Positions 18,526 through 28,600 of a stretch of DNA of 30,991 bases are shown here, in pieces (within the stretch, counting starts at the first letter, position 1; each line of letters opens with the position of its first letter). Position numbers and translations under genes: made by a program. Below the pieces are notes generated by a model. It was not told the DNA's origin, did not search any database, and was given only the letters and a program-made list of their open reading frames with translations. The DNA comes from GCA-002715885 sp045561575 (GTDB lineage Bacteria > Bacteroidota > Bacteroidia > Flavobacteriales > BACL11), in NCBI GenBank assembly GCA_045561575.1, contig JBJKXM010000061.1, positions 1 to 30,991 of the forward strand. Reading direction: 5' to 3'.

Positions 18526-19653
18526 ATGGCTGGAATTTATCTTCACATTCCATATTGCAAACAAAAGTGCACTTATTGTAATTTTCATTTTTCAACTAAC
18601 ACAAAAAATGTTAATGAAATGATTAATGCAATGCTTGTTGAAATTGAAAATAAGAAGGATTATTTGTTTAATAACGAAATCGAAACGATTTACTTTGGAG
18701 GGGGGACTCCCTCATTTATACAAACAAGCCATATAAATTCTTTAATTAAAAAAATCTTCTCTTTGTATAATGTAAAAGGTGATGCGGAAATAACTCTTGA
18801 GCTAAACCCAGATGATGTTTCTGAAAATAAATTAAGAGAATTAAAATCAACAGGCATAAATAGACTAAGTATAGGAGTTCAGTCTTTTCATGATGAAGAC
18901 TTAAAATTCATGAACAGAAGTCATGATGGAAACATGGCGCGAAAGAGTATTTCAATTGCTAAAAAGTTAGGATTTAAAAATATAACTATAGATCTAATTT
19001 ACGGGCTGCCAAATCTCTCAAATAAAAAATGGGAAGAAAACTTGAACGTAATAAAACAATTAAAAATAAATCATTTTTCAGCATATGCTCTAACAGTTGA
19101 ACCCAAAACAAAACTTGATTTTTTAATTAAGAATAAAAAGTTAGATCCAATAAGCGATGAGAAAATTGAAGAGCATTTTAAAATATTGCAGGAAATTTCT
19201 GAAAAAATTGGTTTTGTGCAATATGAAATATCTAATTTTTGTAAAGACAAAGTCATTTCTAAACATAATTCTTCATATTGGAAGAAAAAAAAATATATTG
19301 GAATAGGTCCGTCCGCTCACTCTTTCAACGGAAACTCAAGACAATGGAATGTTAAAAGTAATTCTAAGTATATTTTAAAACTAAAAAGTCAGCAGGAATA
19401 TTATGAGATAGAAAAGCTATCTGAGAATGAAAAATACAATGAATATGTACTTACTACTTTAAGAACTATGTGGGGTATTAATCAAAAATATCTAAATAAA
19501 AATTACAACAAAAAAATAAACTTAAAGTTTACCACCTTAATAAAAAAGTGGATAGAAAGTGGAGATGTAATTAAAGAAAATGAAAATTTTAAATTATCAA
19601 AAAAAGGAATGTTAATGGCAGATGGTATTGCTTCAGATTTATTTGTGATTTAG
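18526..19653 (+). CDS. hemW: HemW-type radical SAM protein
   Basis: 375 aa, the usual HemW length. The radical SAM cluster motif is C11, C15, C18 (YCKQKCTYCNFHF); the CNFHF ending distinguishes HemW from HemN coproporphyrinogen dehydrogenase. YFGGGTPSF follows near residue 65, and the HNSSYW and IGIGPSAHSF segments, conserved in HemW, come near 245-270. The HemW family is regarded as a haem chaperone delivering haem to membrane proteins rather than an oxidase. Its last 15 bp overlap the 3' end of the convergent glycosyltransferase gene. Confidence 0.93.
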   Translation: MAGIYLHIPYCKQKCTYCNFHFSTNTKNVNEMINAMLVEIENKKDYLFNNEIETIYFGGGTPSFIQTSHINSLIKKIFSLYNVKGDAEITLELNPDDVSENKLRELKSTGINRLSIGVQSFHDEDLKFMNRSHDGNMARKSISIAKKLGFKNITIDLIYGLPNLSNKKWEENLNVIKQLKINHFSAYALTVEPKTKLDFLIKNKKLDPISDEKIEEHFKILQEISEKIGFVQYEISNFCKDKVISKHNSSYWKKKKYIGIGPSAHSFNGNSRQWNVKSNSKYILKLKSQQEYYEIEKLSENEKYNEYVLTTLRTMWGINQKYLNKNYNKKINLKFTTLIKKWIESGDVIKENENFKLSKKGMLMADGIASDLFVI

Positions 19654-20739
19654 AATCTTTAAAAAATAACTTTCATATTGATCTACTATTTTATCCCATC
19701 TATAATCTTCATCAATAATAGCAAGATTAAGTTTAGCTAATTTATCTCTTTCACTTAATATCTCTTTATTTTCTAATAAGTCTTTTAATTCGTTTGAATC
19801 AGAAAAAGAGAAATTATCTTCACATACCACAGATTTATTAAAGGGGTTGTTGTGAATCAAGATAAAAGCACTAGCAGCCATAGCTTCAATTAACGCAGGG
19901 TTTGTTCCCCCAACAGAGTGGCCATGTAAATAATATTTAGCAAAAAACCTAAAAGTATCCAGTTCTTCTTTATTAAAAATAGCACCTAAAAAATATATTC
20001 TTGTATCCTTATATTTTGATTTTAATATTTCACCATATTTTGTGTTATGATTTCCTATTATATAATAAGGTAAATTGTTACTCGAGGACAAATAAGAATC
20101 ACACATTAATTCAATATTGTTTTCTGGTTCAAGCCGAGCAATAGTTAAGATAAATGGAGAGTCCTCTAATAAATATTTTGTTATTGTTTCAATTTTTAAA
20201 GAAGAAACCTCTTCAGCTCCATAAGCGATAAATTCTGATTCTTTATTATATCTATGCTTAACATATTCTTGAATAGCTATATTATCAGAAACTATATAGT
20301 TTGAATTTTTAACACCAAATTTTTCAAGCTTTTTAGTAATCGTTCTAATTACTGGGCTCCACTTTGCTCTTTTCCACTCTAATCCATCTAAATTAGTTAC
20401 AATTAAACTTAATCTCTTATTACAAAAAATGATTGCAGGCGCAGCAGTTATTAGACCAAGCTCTAAAATGATATCAAATTTATTACTAACAGCATGTCTT
20501 AAACATAGAAAATCAAAAACAAAATTAGAAGCTGCTGCCCCTAAATAATTTTGAGGGCTATAAATACTTTGAATTTTTACTCCATTATAATCTGTCTCTT
20601 TGAAAGGATGAAAACTTGGGTTATATACTGTAACATCATATCCCTTTTTTACCAGACCAACTGATAAAGATTCTGCACATTGCTCAAACCCCCCATAATT
20701 ATTGGGAATCCCCCTAGTACCTAAAATAGCTATTTTCAT
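19639..20739 (-). CDS. Glycosyltransferase with DUF1972-type N-terminal domain
   Basis: 366 aa GT-B fold transferase. The N-terminal domain starts ILGTRGIPNNYGGFEQ, the hallmark of DUF1972 proteins that act on cell-surface polysaccharide or rhamnosyl linkages. The C-terminal nucleotide-sugar-binding domain contains ARLEPENN (near 205) and HSVGGTNPALIEAMA (near 285), the GT4-type donor-binding signature. No signal peptide or membrane segment is seen, so it works on the cytoplasmic face. No other polysaccharide genes are nearby, so the acceptor and donor are unknown. It lies 44 bp downstream of the rhodanese-thioredoxin gene, with a 12-bp palindrome just before its ATG. Confidence 0.88.
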   Translation of the reverse strand: MKIAILGTRGIPNNYGGFEQCAESLSVGLVKKGYDVTVYNPSFHPFKETDYNGVKIQSIYSPQNYLGAAASNFVFDFLCLRHAVSNKFDIILELGLITAAPAIIFCNKRLSLIVTNLDGLEWKRAKWSPVIRTITKKLEKFGVKNSNYIVSDNIAIQEYVKHRYNKESEFIAYGAEEVSSLKIETITKYLLEDSPFILTIARLEPENNIELMCDSYLSSSNNLPYYIIGNHNTKYGEILKSKYKDTRIYFLGAIFNKEELDTFRFFAKYYLHGHSVGGTNPALIEAMAASAFILIHNNPFNKSVVCEDNFSFSDSNELKDLLENKEILSERDKLAKLNLAIIDEDYRWDKIVDQYESYFLKILNHK

Positions 20740-20743
20740 TTTT

Positions 20744-20755
20744 ACTAGTACTAGT
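20744..20755. repeat. 12-bp perfect palindrome before the glycosyltransferase
   Basis: ACTAGTACTAGT, a self-complementary direct repeat of ACTAGT, 5 bp upstream of the glycosyltransferase ATG. It could be an operator or a small translation-blocking hairpin; it may also be chance. Confidence 0.4.
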
Positions 20756-20783
20756 TAATGTGATGTATTATTATAATTAAAAA

Positions 20784-21518
20784 CTAAAGTTGTGTGGCTA
20801 ATTCGCCGTATGCAATTATACCATTTTTGAGCCAAACTTGTTGATTGTTTTTATATAAAACAAAAAGTGGAATTGACTGAATATCATATATCTTATTGAG
20901 AAACATATTCTGATCTAAATCTATTTTTAATACTTTTAACTCTTTAATATAATTTTTTGACAAACTATCTATAACTGGATTCATCTTTTTACAAGGTGCA
21001 CACCACTTTGTAGAAACATAAAGAAGTAAGTTGGAATTGGAATTAATAGCTGAATCAAGAAATGATTTATTGTACTGTTGAGTAGTAACTTCATTTGTTT
21101 TTTCAGGAATTTCAATAGGTAAATTATTATTAGACCACTTTAAAAATCCACCATTTAAATTATATACTTCATTAAAACCTGCTTTAACAATTTTATTTGC
21201 AGCTTTTGAACTTCTTCCTCCAACCATGCAATAAATATATATAGGCTTTGTTTTATCTAGTAGATTTAATTTATCTAGAAAAGCTTCATCGTAAAAATCA
21301 ATATGTGTAGAATTTGCTAAAAAACCATTAGCTCTCTCTTGCTTTGTTCGAACATCTAAAACAATAAATTCATCGCCGTAAGATGATTCAGCAAGATTAA
21401 CGATGTCAAAATTTTTAAAAGAAATATCTGAACTATTATGACAAGAAAAAAGTAAAAACAAGATAGTCAGTGTTACTAACTTGTTTATATATTTTAAAAA
21501 ATTTAACTTAATTAACAT
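20784..21518 (-). CDS. Lipoprotein with rhodanese and thioredoxin domains
   Basis: 244 aa. A lipoprotein signal ends in LLFSC with the lipidated Cys at residue 26, so the protein is exported and membrane-anchored. The rhodanese domain (about 33-137) has LDVRT, the active-site loop CMVGGRS with Cys97, and NLNGGFLKW, all typical of single-domain rhodaneses. The thioredoxin domain (about 147-244) has the WCAPC active site (Cys173, Cys176) and the cis-Pro segment QSIPLF. Both active sites look intact. It probably handles sulfane sulfur or disulfides in the periplasm, but the substrate is unknown. It shares its upstream region, divergently, with a candidate small RNA. Confidence 0.9.
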   Translation of the reverse strand: MLIKLNFLKYINKLVTLTILFLLFSCHNSSDISFKNFDIVNLAESSYGDEFIVLDVRTKQERANGFLANSTHIDFYDEAFLDKLNLLDKTKPIYIYCMVGGRSSKAANKIVKAGFNEVYNLNGGFLKWSNNNLPIEIPEKTNEVTTQQYNKSFLDSAINSNSNLLLYVSTKWCAPCKKMNPVIDSLSKNYIKELKVLKIDLDQNMFLNKIYDIQSIPLFVLYKNNQQVWLKNGIIAYGELATQL

Positions 21519-21571
21519 TTTACTGTTGATACTTTGTATAATTATAAACCAAATTCGCTATACAATGATTA

Positions 21572-21579
21572 TATATTTG
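21572..21579 (+). promoter_or_regulatory. TAnnTTTG element upstream of a candidate small RNA
   Basis: TATATTTG on the + strand in a gap where no + strand gene follows for several kilobases. A TTTG at 21533-21536 is too far away to be its -33 box. Confidence 0.4.
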
Positions 21580-21584
21580 CGCTG

Positions 21585-21671
21585 TCGTAATAACTTGTTT
21601 TAGTTGTGCATTCCTTTCCTAATTCAACGTACAACTTATAAAGCCCTCTATCACAGAGGGCTTTCTTTTTT
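21585..21671 (+). ncRNA. Candidate small RNA, about 87 nt
   Basis: The start is estimated from the TAnnTTTG element at 21572-21579 and the end from the terminator's T run. It would contain a stem GTTGTGC (21603-21609) with GTACAAC (21629-21635), seven pairs including one G-U, around a pyrimidine-rich loop (CCTTTCCT). The strong terminator hairpin follows. I do not recognise an Rfam family. The alternative is that there is no RNA and the hairpin only serves the - strand gene. Confidence 0.4.
21640..21671 (+). terminator. Strong rho-independent terminator
   Basis: A perfect 10-bp stem (AAAGCCCTCT at 21640-21649, AGAGGGCTTT at 21655-21664) with loop ATCAC, followed by C and six T on the + strand. 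It is the most GC-rich hairpin in the intergenic regions. On the - strand it also lies about 22 bp past the PorP/SprF stop, but the T run there is only three bases, so it is strongest on + and possibly bidirectional. Confidence 0.8.
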
Positions 21672-21685
21672 ATAAGAAAATAACA

Positions 21686-22609
21686 CTATTTTAATTGCTT
21701 AGGTGTCGACGTTTTTAATTTGATGGCTAGCATAAACTCATGTGAGCCTGATGAATAATCTGCTAATTCAGAATTTAAAATATCATATGAGTAGCCTATA
21801 ATGTATCGGTCATTAATTGAATATCCAAATAATGCTCCAATATCACCAGTAGATCTATAGTTACCTCCAAACCAAATTTTCTTATCATAAATTGCTCGAA
21901 GTGCAAAATCCAATTGAGCTGGTGTTGGACTTACTGATTTAACTAAAAATGATGGCTCAACATTCCATTTTGGATTAGCCTTAAACTTATATGCTCCCAT
22001 AGCATAAATATGACGAGATAAATTACCAGATTGTTCACTTGAAAGTGCATTAGCTAAATTATCATCTAACAAGTTTAAATTACTAGTTAGTAATTGAGGT
22101 ATTGCTAAACCTAAATACCAATCATTTGAATAAAAGTTAAATCCAAAAGTTGCATCAGGAACAGTTTCTACAATAACATCTCCTTGTGTTAATGGGTCAT
22201 TAGGATTTGCAACATTCCAACCATTTTTGTCAATTTTAAATTGAGTAAAACCACCTGAAAGAGCAAGAGATAATTTTATCTTTTCATTTAATGAGAGGTG
22301 ATAAGCATATGAAATTGCACCACCAGTTCTGCTAGTTGGTCCAAACTGATCGTTGAAGATAACACCTCCTAATCCAACGTTATCTTCTTGTTGACCATAA
22401 ATACTTAAAATAGTAGTACTTGGCGCATCAGCAATTCCAGTCCATTGATTTCTAATACTAGTACGAACTTGATAGTAATCATCCATACCTGCAAAGGCTG
22501 GATTAAGAACATAGTTGTTGTCCATAAACTGCGTTAGCTGAGGTAACTGCTGACTGTATAGCGACCCACTAAAAATAAAAGCTAATATTAAAAAAGATAA
22601 TTTCTTCAT
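21686..22609 (-). CDS. PorP/SprF-family type IX secretion membrane protein
   Basis: 307 aa. A signal peptide covers about residues 1-19 (LYSQ-Q cleavage). The mature start QLPQLTQFMDNNYVLNPAFAG and the RNQWTGI segment are diagnostic of the PorP/SprF family of outer-membrane beta-barrels. In Flavobacterium, SprF is required for secretion of the adhesin SprB encoded beside it, and type B T9SS substrates generally have such a neighbour. The gene follows the giant repeat protein by 11 bp on the same strand, which fits a dedicated export partner. A terminator hairpin lies just past its stop. Confidence 0.95.
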   Translation of the reverse strand: MKKLSFLILAFIFSGSLYSQQLPQLTQFMDNNYVLNPAFAGMDDYYQVRTSIRNQWTGIADAPSTTILSIYGQQEDNVGLGGVIFNDQFGPTSRTGGAISYAYHLSLNEKIKLSLALSGGFTQFKIDKNGWNVANPNDPLTQGDVIVETVPDATFGFNFYSNDWYLGLAIPQLLTSNLNLLDDNLANALSSEQSGNLSRHIYAMGAYKFKANPKWNVEPSFLVKSVSPTPAQLDFALRAIYDKKIWFGGNYRSTGDIGALFGYSINDRYIIGYSYDILNSELADYSSGSHEFMLAIKLKTSTPKQLK

Positions 22610-22620
22610 ATTGTTGTTTT

Positions 22621-25600
22621 TTATCTTACAATTGTTATTGGTCCGGTTTGAGGCTCTTCATTATTATTTAAATCAATTACATAATAATATGTGCCTACAG
22701 GGAGTTGTTCAGATTCATAAGTTCCGTCCCATGCTTTATAGCTGCCCCCACCAGATGTCTGGTGAACTATTTCACCCCATCTGTTAAAGACTTTTACGAT
22801 AGCTTTAGGGTAATTTTCTATATCTAATATTTCCCAAGTATCATTCATTAAATCACCATTTGGTGTTATTGCATCATAAGGGATAACGCCTAATACCACA
22901 TAAATAGAATCAACACCTAAGCATCCAGAAGAATCTACTGTTAAAGAATACCATGAAGATGCTAAAGGTCGTACAGATATATTATTTGACGTACTACCGT
23001 TTGACCATGTATATGCGTCAAATGCATTTTCTGATTGAAGATTTATTTCATCACCAATTTTAATCACAGGATTATTTCCTTGAACAGTAGATGCATCTGA
23101 TTCAATATCATTTTCTACATAAGTAACTCTTACTATAGCTTCAACTTGATATGGATTTAGGCAATTAGGATCTACCACTGTTAATATGTAATTATTAATT
23201 GGGAGTGTTGGAGAAACTATTTTATCTGTTTCAATTGAACCGTCATCCCAAGTATAAAACAAGCCTGGTTTTTCTTGAACATTTAAAGTTATTGTTGAGC
23301 CCAAACAAATTGTAGTATCAAGCAAATTAACATTACCAGGTAAGAGGATTTCAGTAACAGCATTAACTGTTGTTGTTGTTGTAACCTCGCAGCCATTAGC
23401 ATCTATTACATCAACTGTATATAGTCCAGGTGATAAATTACTAATTGAAGAATTTGAATTAGTATAACCTGCAGGACCTGACCATGAAAAATCATAATTA
23501 GGAACGCCACCTAAAACAAAGACCTGAGCTGACCCATCATTTAAAAGACATGTCTCATCTGTTGAGTCTGCTGTTACAACTAGTGCATTGGTTGGTCCGC
23601 TTATATTTACAGTTTGACTAGTGACAGTACAACCATTTGCATCAGTAACTGTAACAGAATAAATGTCTGGAGAGAGTGCTGTAGCTACTTGTGTTGTTTG
23701 GGCTGCTGGATCATCCCATAAGTAATAGTATGTTGGCGGAATGCCAGGCTCTGGCGTACCACCAGTAGCAGTAGCTGTGATTTCTCCATCATCATATCCA
23801 AAGCAAGTAACATCACTTTCGCTTATTGATACTGATAATAGGGTTGGTTCTTCTAATAATATTTCTGCTGTGTCAGTACAACCCTTTACATCTGTTACAA
23901 CTACTACATATGAACCAGCAATTATATTATTATTATTAGCTGTATTAACACCATTGTTCCATTGATATGTATATGGTGGCGGAGTATTTCCTCCTGTAAC
24001 ATCTGCTTTGATTTTTCCAGTACTTGCACCATTACAATCAACAGGTTCAACTATAGAAGTTAAAACTATTAATTCCTCAGGCTGAGATAACGTGTATGTA
24101 ATAGTGTCATAACAACCTTGAGCATCATTAATAACACAAGTATAAGTTGTATTATTATCATCGTTATTTACACATAAACCAACAGCAGTAGCTGTAGTTT
24201 GCAATAAAGTATCATTCCACTGACATGTGTATATTGAATTTCCACTTGGCGTAACACTAGGTATACCTCCAGAAATATCTAAGGCAATCTCACCATCGCA
24301 AAAATCAAAACATGAAACCTCAAATGTATTTTGTTGGTCAATTGATACTATCAACTTATTTGTATCATTAATCTCAAATTGATCATAATTTGAACAGCCA
24401 TTTTCATCAGTTACTGTAATACCATAAATTCCTACAGATAAATTATTTAAAGAATATGTGGTATCACCAGTATTCCATAAATAATGATATGTTAATGGGC
24501 TTCCTACCCCTCCACTAACAACATCTGTTAATGATCCGTTATTCCATCCATCACATGTAACATGATTAGCTACAAATGAATGTAAAATTGTATCTGGTTG
24601 ATTATAAATAATGGTTTCAAGATATACACAACCATAACCATCTTCAACTATAAAGTCATAAGTTCCACTACTTAATCCCGTAATATTAGCAGAAAATGAA
24701 GAGATGAGAGTATCGCCATTTTCAACAGTTGTTTTTAAATAAGGTGGAGCACCTCCATTTATAGAAATATCTGCTGTTCCTGAATTATCACCATGACATT
24801 GAATTTGATAATTGTTCCAGTCTGATGCAGTTATATTAACGTTAAGAACAGGTGGTTCGTCAATTATAATCACATCTTGGGCGACACAATTATTTTCGTC
24901 AAATACTTCAACAGTATATGTTCCTGCCCCATAACCATTAAAATAAGCTGTATTTGAATATGTGTTTCCACCATTTATAGAAAACAAATATGACCCAGTA
25001 CCACCATATGCCACGATGTTATCAATAGACCCATTGTTTAAACCAAAGCACTGAACGTGTGAAAAAATAGTCGTATCGATATATAATGAATCTGGTTGTG
25101 ATAATGTAATGATTTCACTTGCAGTACATCCTTTAAAGTCTACAACTGAAATAGTATATGTATCTGGCGAAACACTAGTAAATACATTTGTCATTTGAGA
25201 AGATGTAGTTAATCCATTAGATTTAAAATATTCAATACTTAAACCTCCTGAAGCATAAACTGATATTGTTCCGTTGTTTGCTGAATAACAAGTAATTTCA
25301 TCAACAAGAACAGAGTCAATTGAAATAACATAATTAGGCTCGTAAACCTCTACAGAGTCATATTTAACGCACATATTTCCGTCCGTAATTGTTAAATAAT
25401 GATATCCTGCAGATAACCCATAAGATGAAGATGAATCACTACCGTTACTCCAAAAGTATGAAAAGCTATTTGTACCACCTGTAACATTTGCCATTGCCCA
25501 GCCATCAGAAAATCCTAAGCAAGAAACAGAGTCCTTCGTAAATGTTGCAAGAATTTCATTAGGCTGTTCAACTGATATAATTGAGTCTACAACACAACCA

Positions 25601-28600
25601 TTATTATCAGTTATGTTTACAGTATGTAATCCAGCAGGAGCATTTGTATTCGCATTAGTTCCACCGAAACTCCAATTAAAATTATATGTTGGTGTTCCAC
25701 CATTTACAGAAACATAAACAAATCCATCTGCTTGACCATAACATTGAGCGCTATCAGAGGAAATTGAGACTATTTCAAGAACATCAGGTTCTGTAATACT
25801 AGCATTAGAAATGGCAATACATCCAGAACTATCAGTAATAGTTACAGAGTAGTTTCCAGGTGATAAGCCTGTAGCAGTTGCTCCAGTTTGATTATTTGAG
25901 TCATTCCATAAATACGTGTAAGGTGATCTTCCACCCGAATGCACAGCTGTTAATTCTCCGTCATTCGCGCCATTGCAACTTACATTAGAAATATTGATAT
26001 TAGTAACTTCTAATAAATCTGGCTCCTCTACATAAATAGAATCTGTATCTAAACATCCTAGTGAATCAACAACAGTTACAAAATAAAAACCTCCATCTAA
26101 ATTAGCAAAAACATTTCCTGATGTAAAATAAGTATTTCCACCATCATTACTAAATAAATATGGTGAAGCCCCTCCTATTGCAGAAGGAGTAATAACACCA
26201 TCATCATCACCGAAACAAGTGACATTAGTGATTGTTGTTTGTAAATCTGGGTTTTCACCAGCTAAGATTTCTGATGTATCTGCTGATGCAACACACCCAT
26301 TTGCATCTGTGACAACCACAGAATAAAGACCAGGTAACAAAAAGTTTATTGTTGGTGTTGTAGCACCATTACTCCACAAATAAGAATATGATGGAGTAGC
26401 TCCACTTGCAACTACTTCAATCTCACCGGATGCCAAAGTTTGTGCTCCAGAACAATTTGAGTTATTTAAAACATTAGTTTGGGTAATTAATTGTGATGGT
26501 TCAGAAATCGTAACTACTTCAGATGATGTACAACCATTATCATCTGTAATATCTAAATTATATTGACCTGCACTTAAATTTGTTGCATATGGCCCATTAC
26601 TACCGTTTGACCATGAATAACTGTAAGGCGCGGTTCCACCAAGTGGATTTGGCCCGCCATTTGTTCCAGCTACTGCAGCAGAACCATCATTACCACCAAA
26701 ACAACTAACAGAAGAATCTAATATTGTATAAGCACTAAGCTCTGATGGTTCAAAAATGAGTACGTTTACACTATCTGTACAACCATTTCCATCGCTAGTA
26801 TAAATAACGTAATTACCAGCAAATAATCCAGTATATAAACCCGTATTTTGTGGCACAGGAAAGTAAAATGGAATATAATACTGATGAGTATTTGCACCAG
26901 TTCCACCACTTGCAACTACCTCGATTCCATTTGACGGATCACCAAAGCACGGAACAAATAGTTGAGAGTTAGAGTAGTTAATTTGTAAATCAACAATGGC
27001 ACTTGCAGGAGTAGTGATAGAGGAATCAACAACACATCCGTTAAAATCAGTTATTGTAACAGAATATAATGTTGAACTATTTAAATTGTTTATTGTTTGA
27101 GTTGTTTCACCTGTACTCCATAAATAAGTGTATGGTGCAGTACCGTTTGGAATAGCCGTTAAAGACGCATTTAGGGCATTATTACATGCTGCAACTGTAT
27201 CAAATGTTGCTGTTAAATCAGCCTGATCAACAAAAACTGAAGATGAAAAATTACATCCGTTATTATCCGTTACAACAACGGAATATGTTCCGCTGATTAA
27301 AGAGTCTGCAATTGCAGTAATTTGACCATCTGACCATAAGTAAGAAAAGGGTGATGTCCCTGTGCTAGGATCAACTAAAATACTTGCCGAACCTAATCCA
27401 GAACCACAATATTCAGGAAAAGAGTCCAACGTATAAGCCCAATCTAAAGGCTCAGAAAGAGAAATTGTATCGTAAGCAACACAATTATTTGCATCTGTAA
27501 CAGTAAGATAATAATCTCCATAATTTATACCTCCACATAAATTTGTAAAAGATGGGTTTTGAAATTGAGTAACCCCATTTAAATCATAAACTAGTGAACT
27601 TAATAAAGACGGTTCATTCAATACATTTACCGTTAGTGAGGCATCACACAAATTAAAACAACTTACACCTTGTGTTTCAATTGCAGTAGCAGAAAATGGT
27701 ATTGGCTCAGTAACTGTTAAAGTAGTTTGACTTGTTAAGCATCCTGCACCATCTTGAACTTGGAGTGTATATGTTCCAGCTGAAATAGCTGAACCGTTGG
27801 ATGAATTGAATATTAAATTGCTTGAGAAATTATTTCCACCATCAATTGAAAATGAAAAATTAGGAGTTCCTCCTAAAACATTTGAAAAGGTAATTTCACC
27901 ATCGCTAGATCCATTACAACTTACACCAAAACCGTTGTATAAAACATTTGATGTAACATCTGCATTAAATGTAATTGGGTTAGGTTCTGCAACAAAAACA
28001 GAATCTGAAGCCGTACATCCATTTGCATCAGTTATTGTTATTTCATGAAATTGATCTCCACATAAGTTGTTAAAAACTGATGAATTTTGAGATCCTGATC
28101 CATTCAAAGAGTATGTGTAGCCTGGAGTTCCTGTAAAGCCTGGAGTTATAGAAAATTGCAAACTAGCATCACAAACAGAATTACATGAAACAATTGAATT
28201 TACTGTAATGCTACCATCTAAATCTGTAGGGTCATTTAAAATAAATGTCTCGTCATTTGTACATAGATTTGCGTCTCTGTAAAAAAGAGTATAACTTCCT
28301 GATGATAAATTAGGAAATACTGGATTAGTAGTCCATGTAACATTATCTAGAGAATATTCATAAGGTGAAGTACCGGATGTTACTGAAGCTGTTATTTCAC
28401 CATCACTTGCTCCAAAGCAAGATATTTCTTGCCCGTTAAAGTTGGAAGTAATACTACCGTTTACAGAAAGTACGTTTGGTTCAGTAACTGTAAAGGCAGA
28501 AGGGGACGAAGGGGATGTGGCGCAACCATTTGCATCGGTAAGTGAAAACGAATATGTTCCTGCACAAAGATTATCGAATAAAGTATCAGTTGCTGAAATT

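Noticed and set aside
21564..21602. 12-codon frame at the start of the candidate small RNA
   Set aside because: It begins upstream of the promoter element, so it would not be on the transcript, and it is short enough to be chance.
23741..23965. Open frames on the + strand inside the giant repeat gene (also 27797-28048)
   Set aside because: They lie wholly within a strongly supported - strand gene and read as low-complexity mirror products of the repeats.
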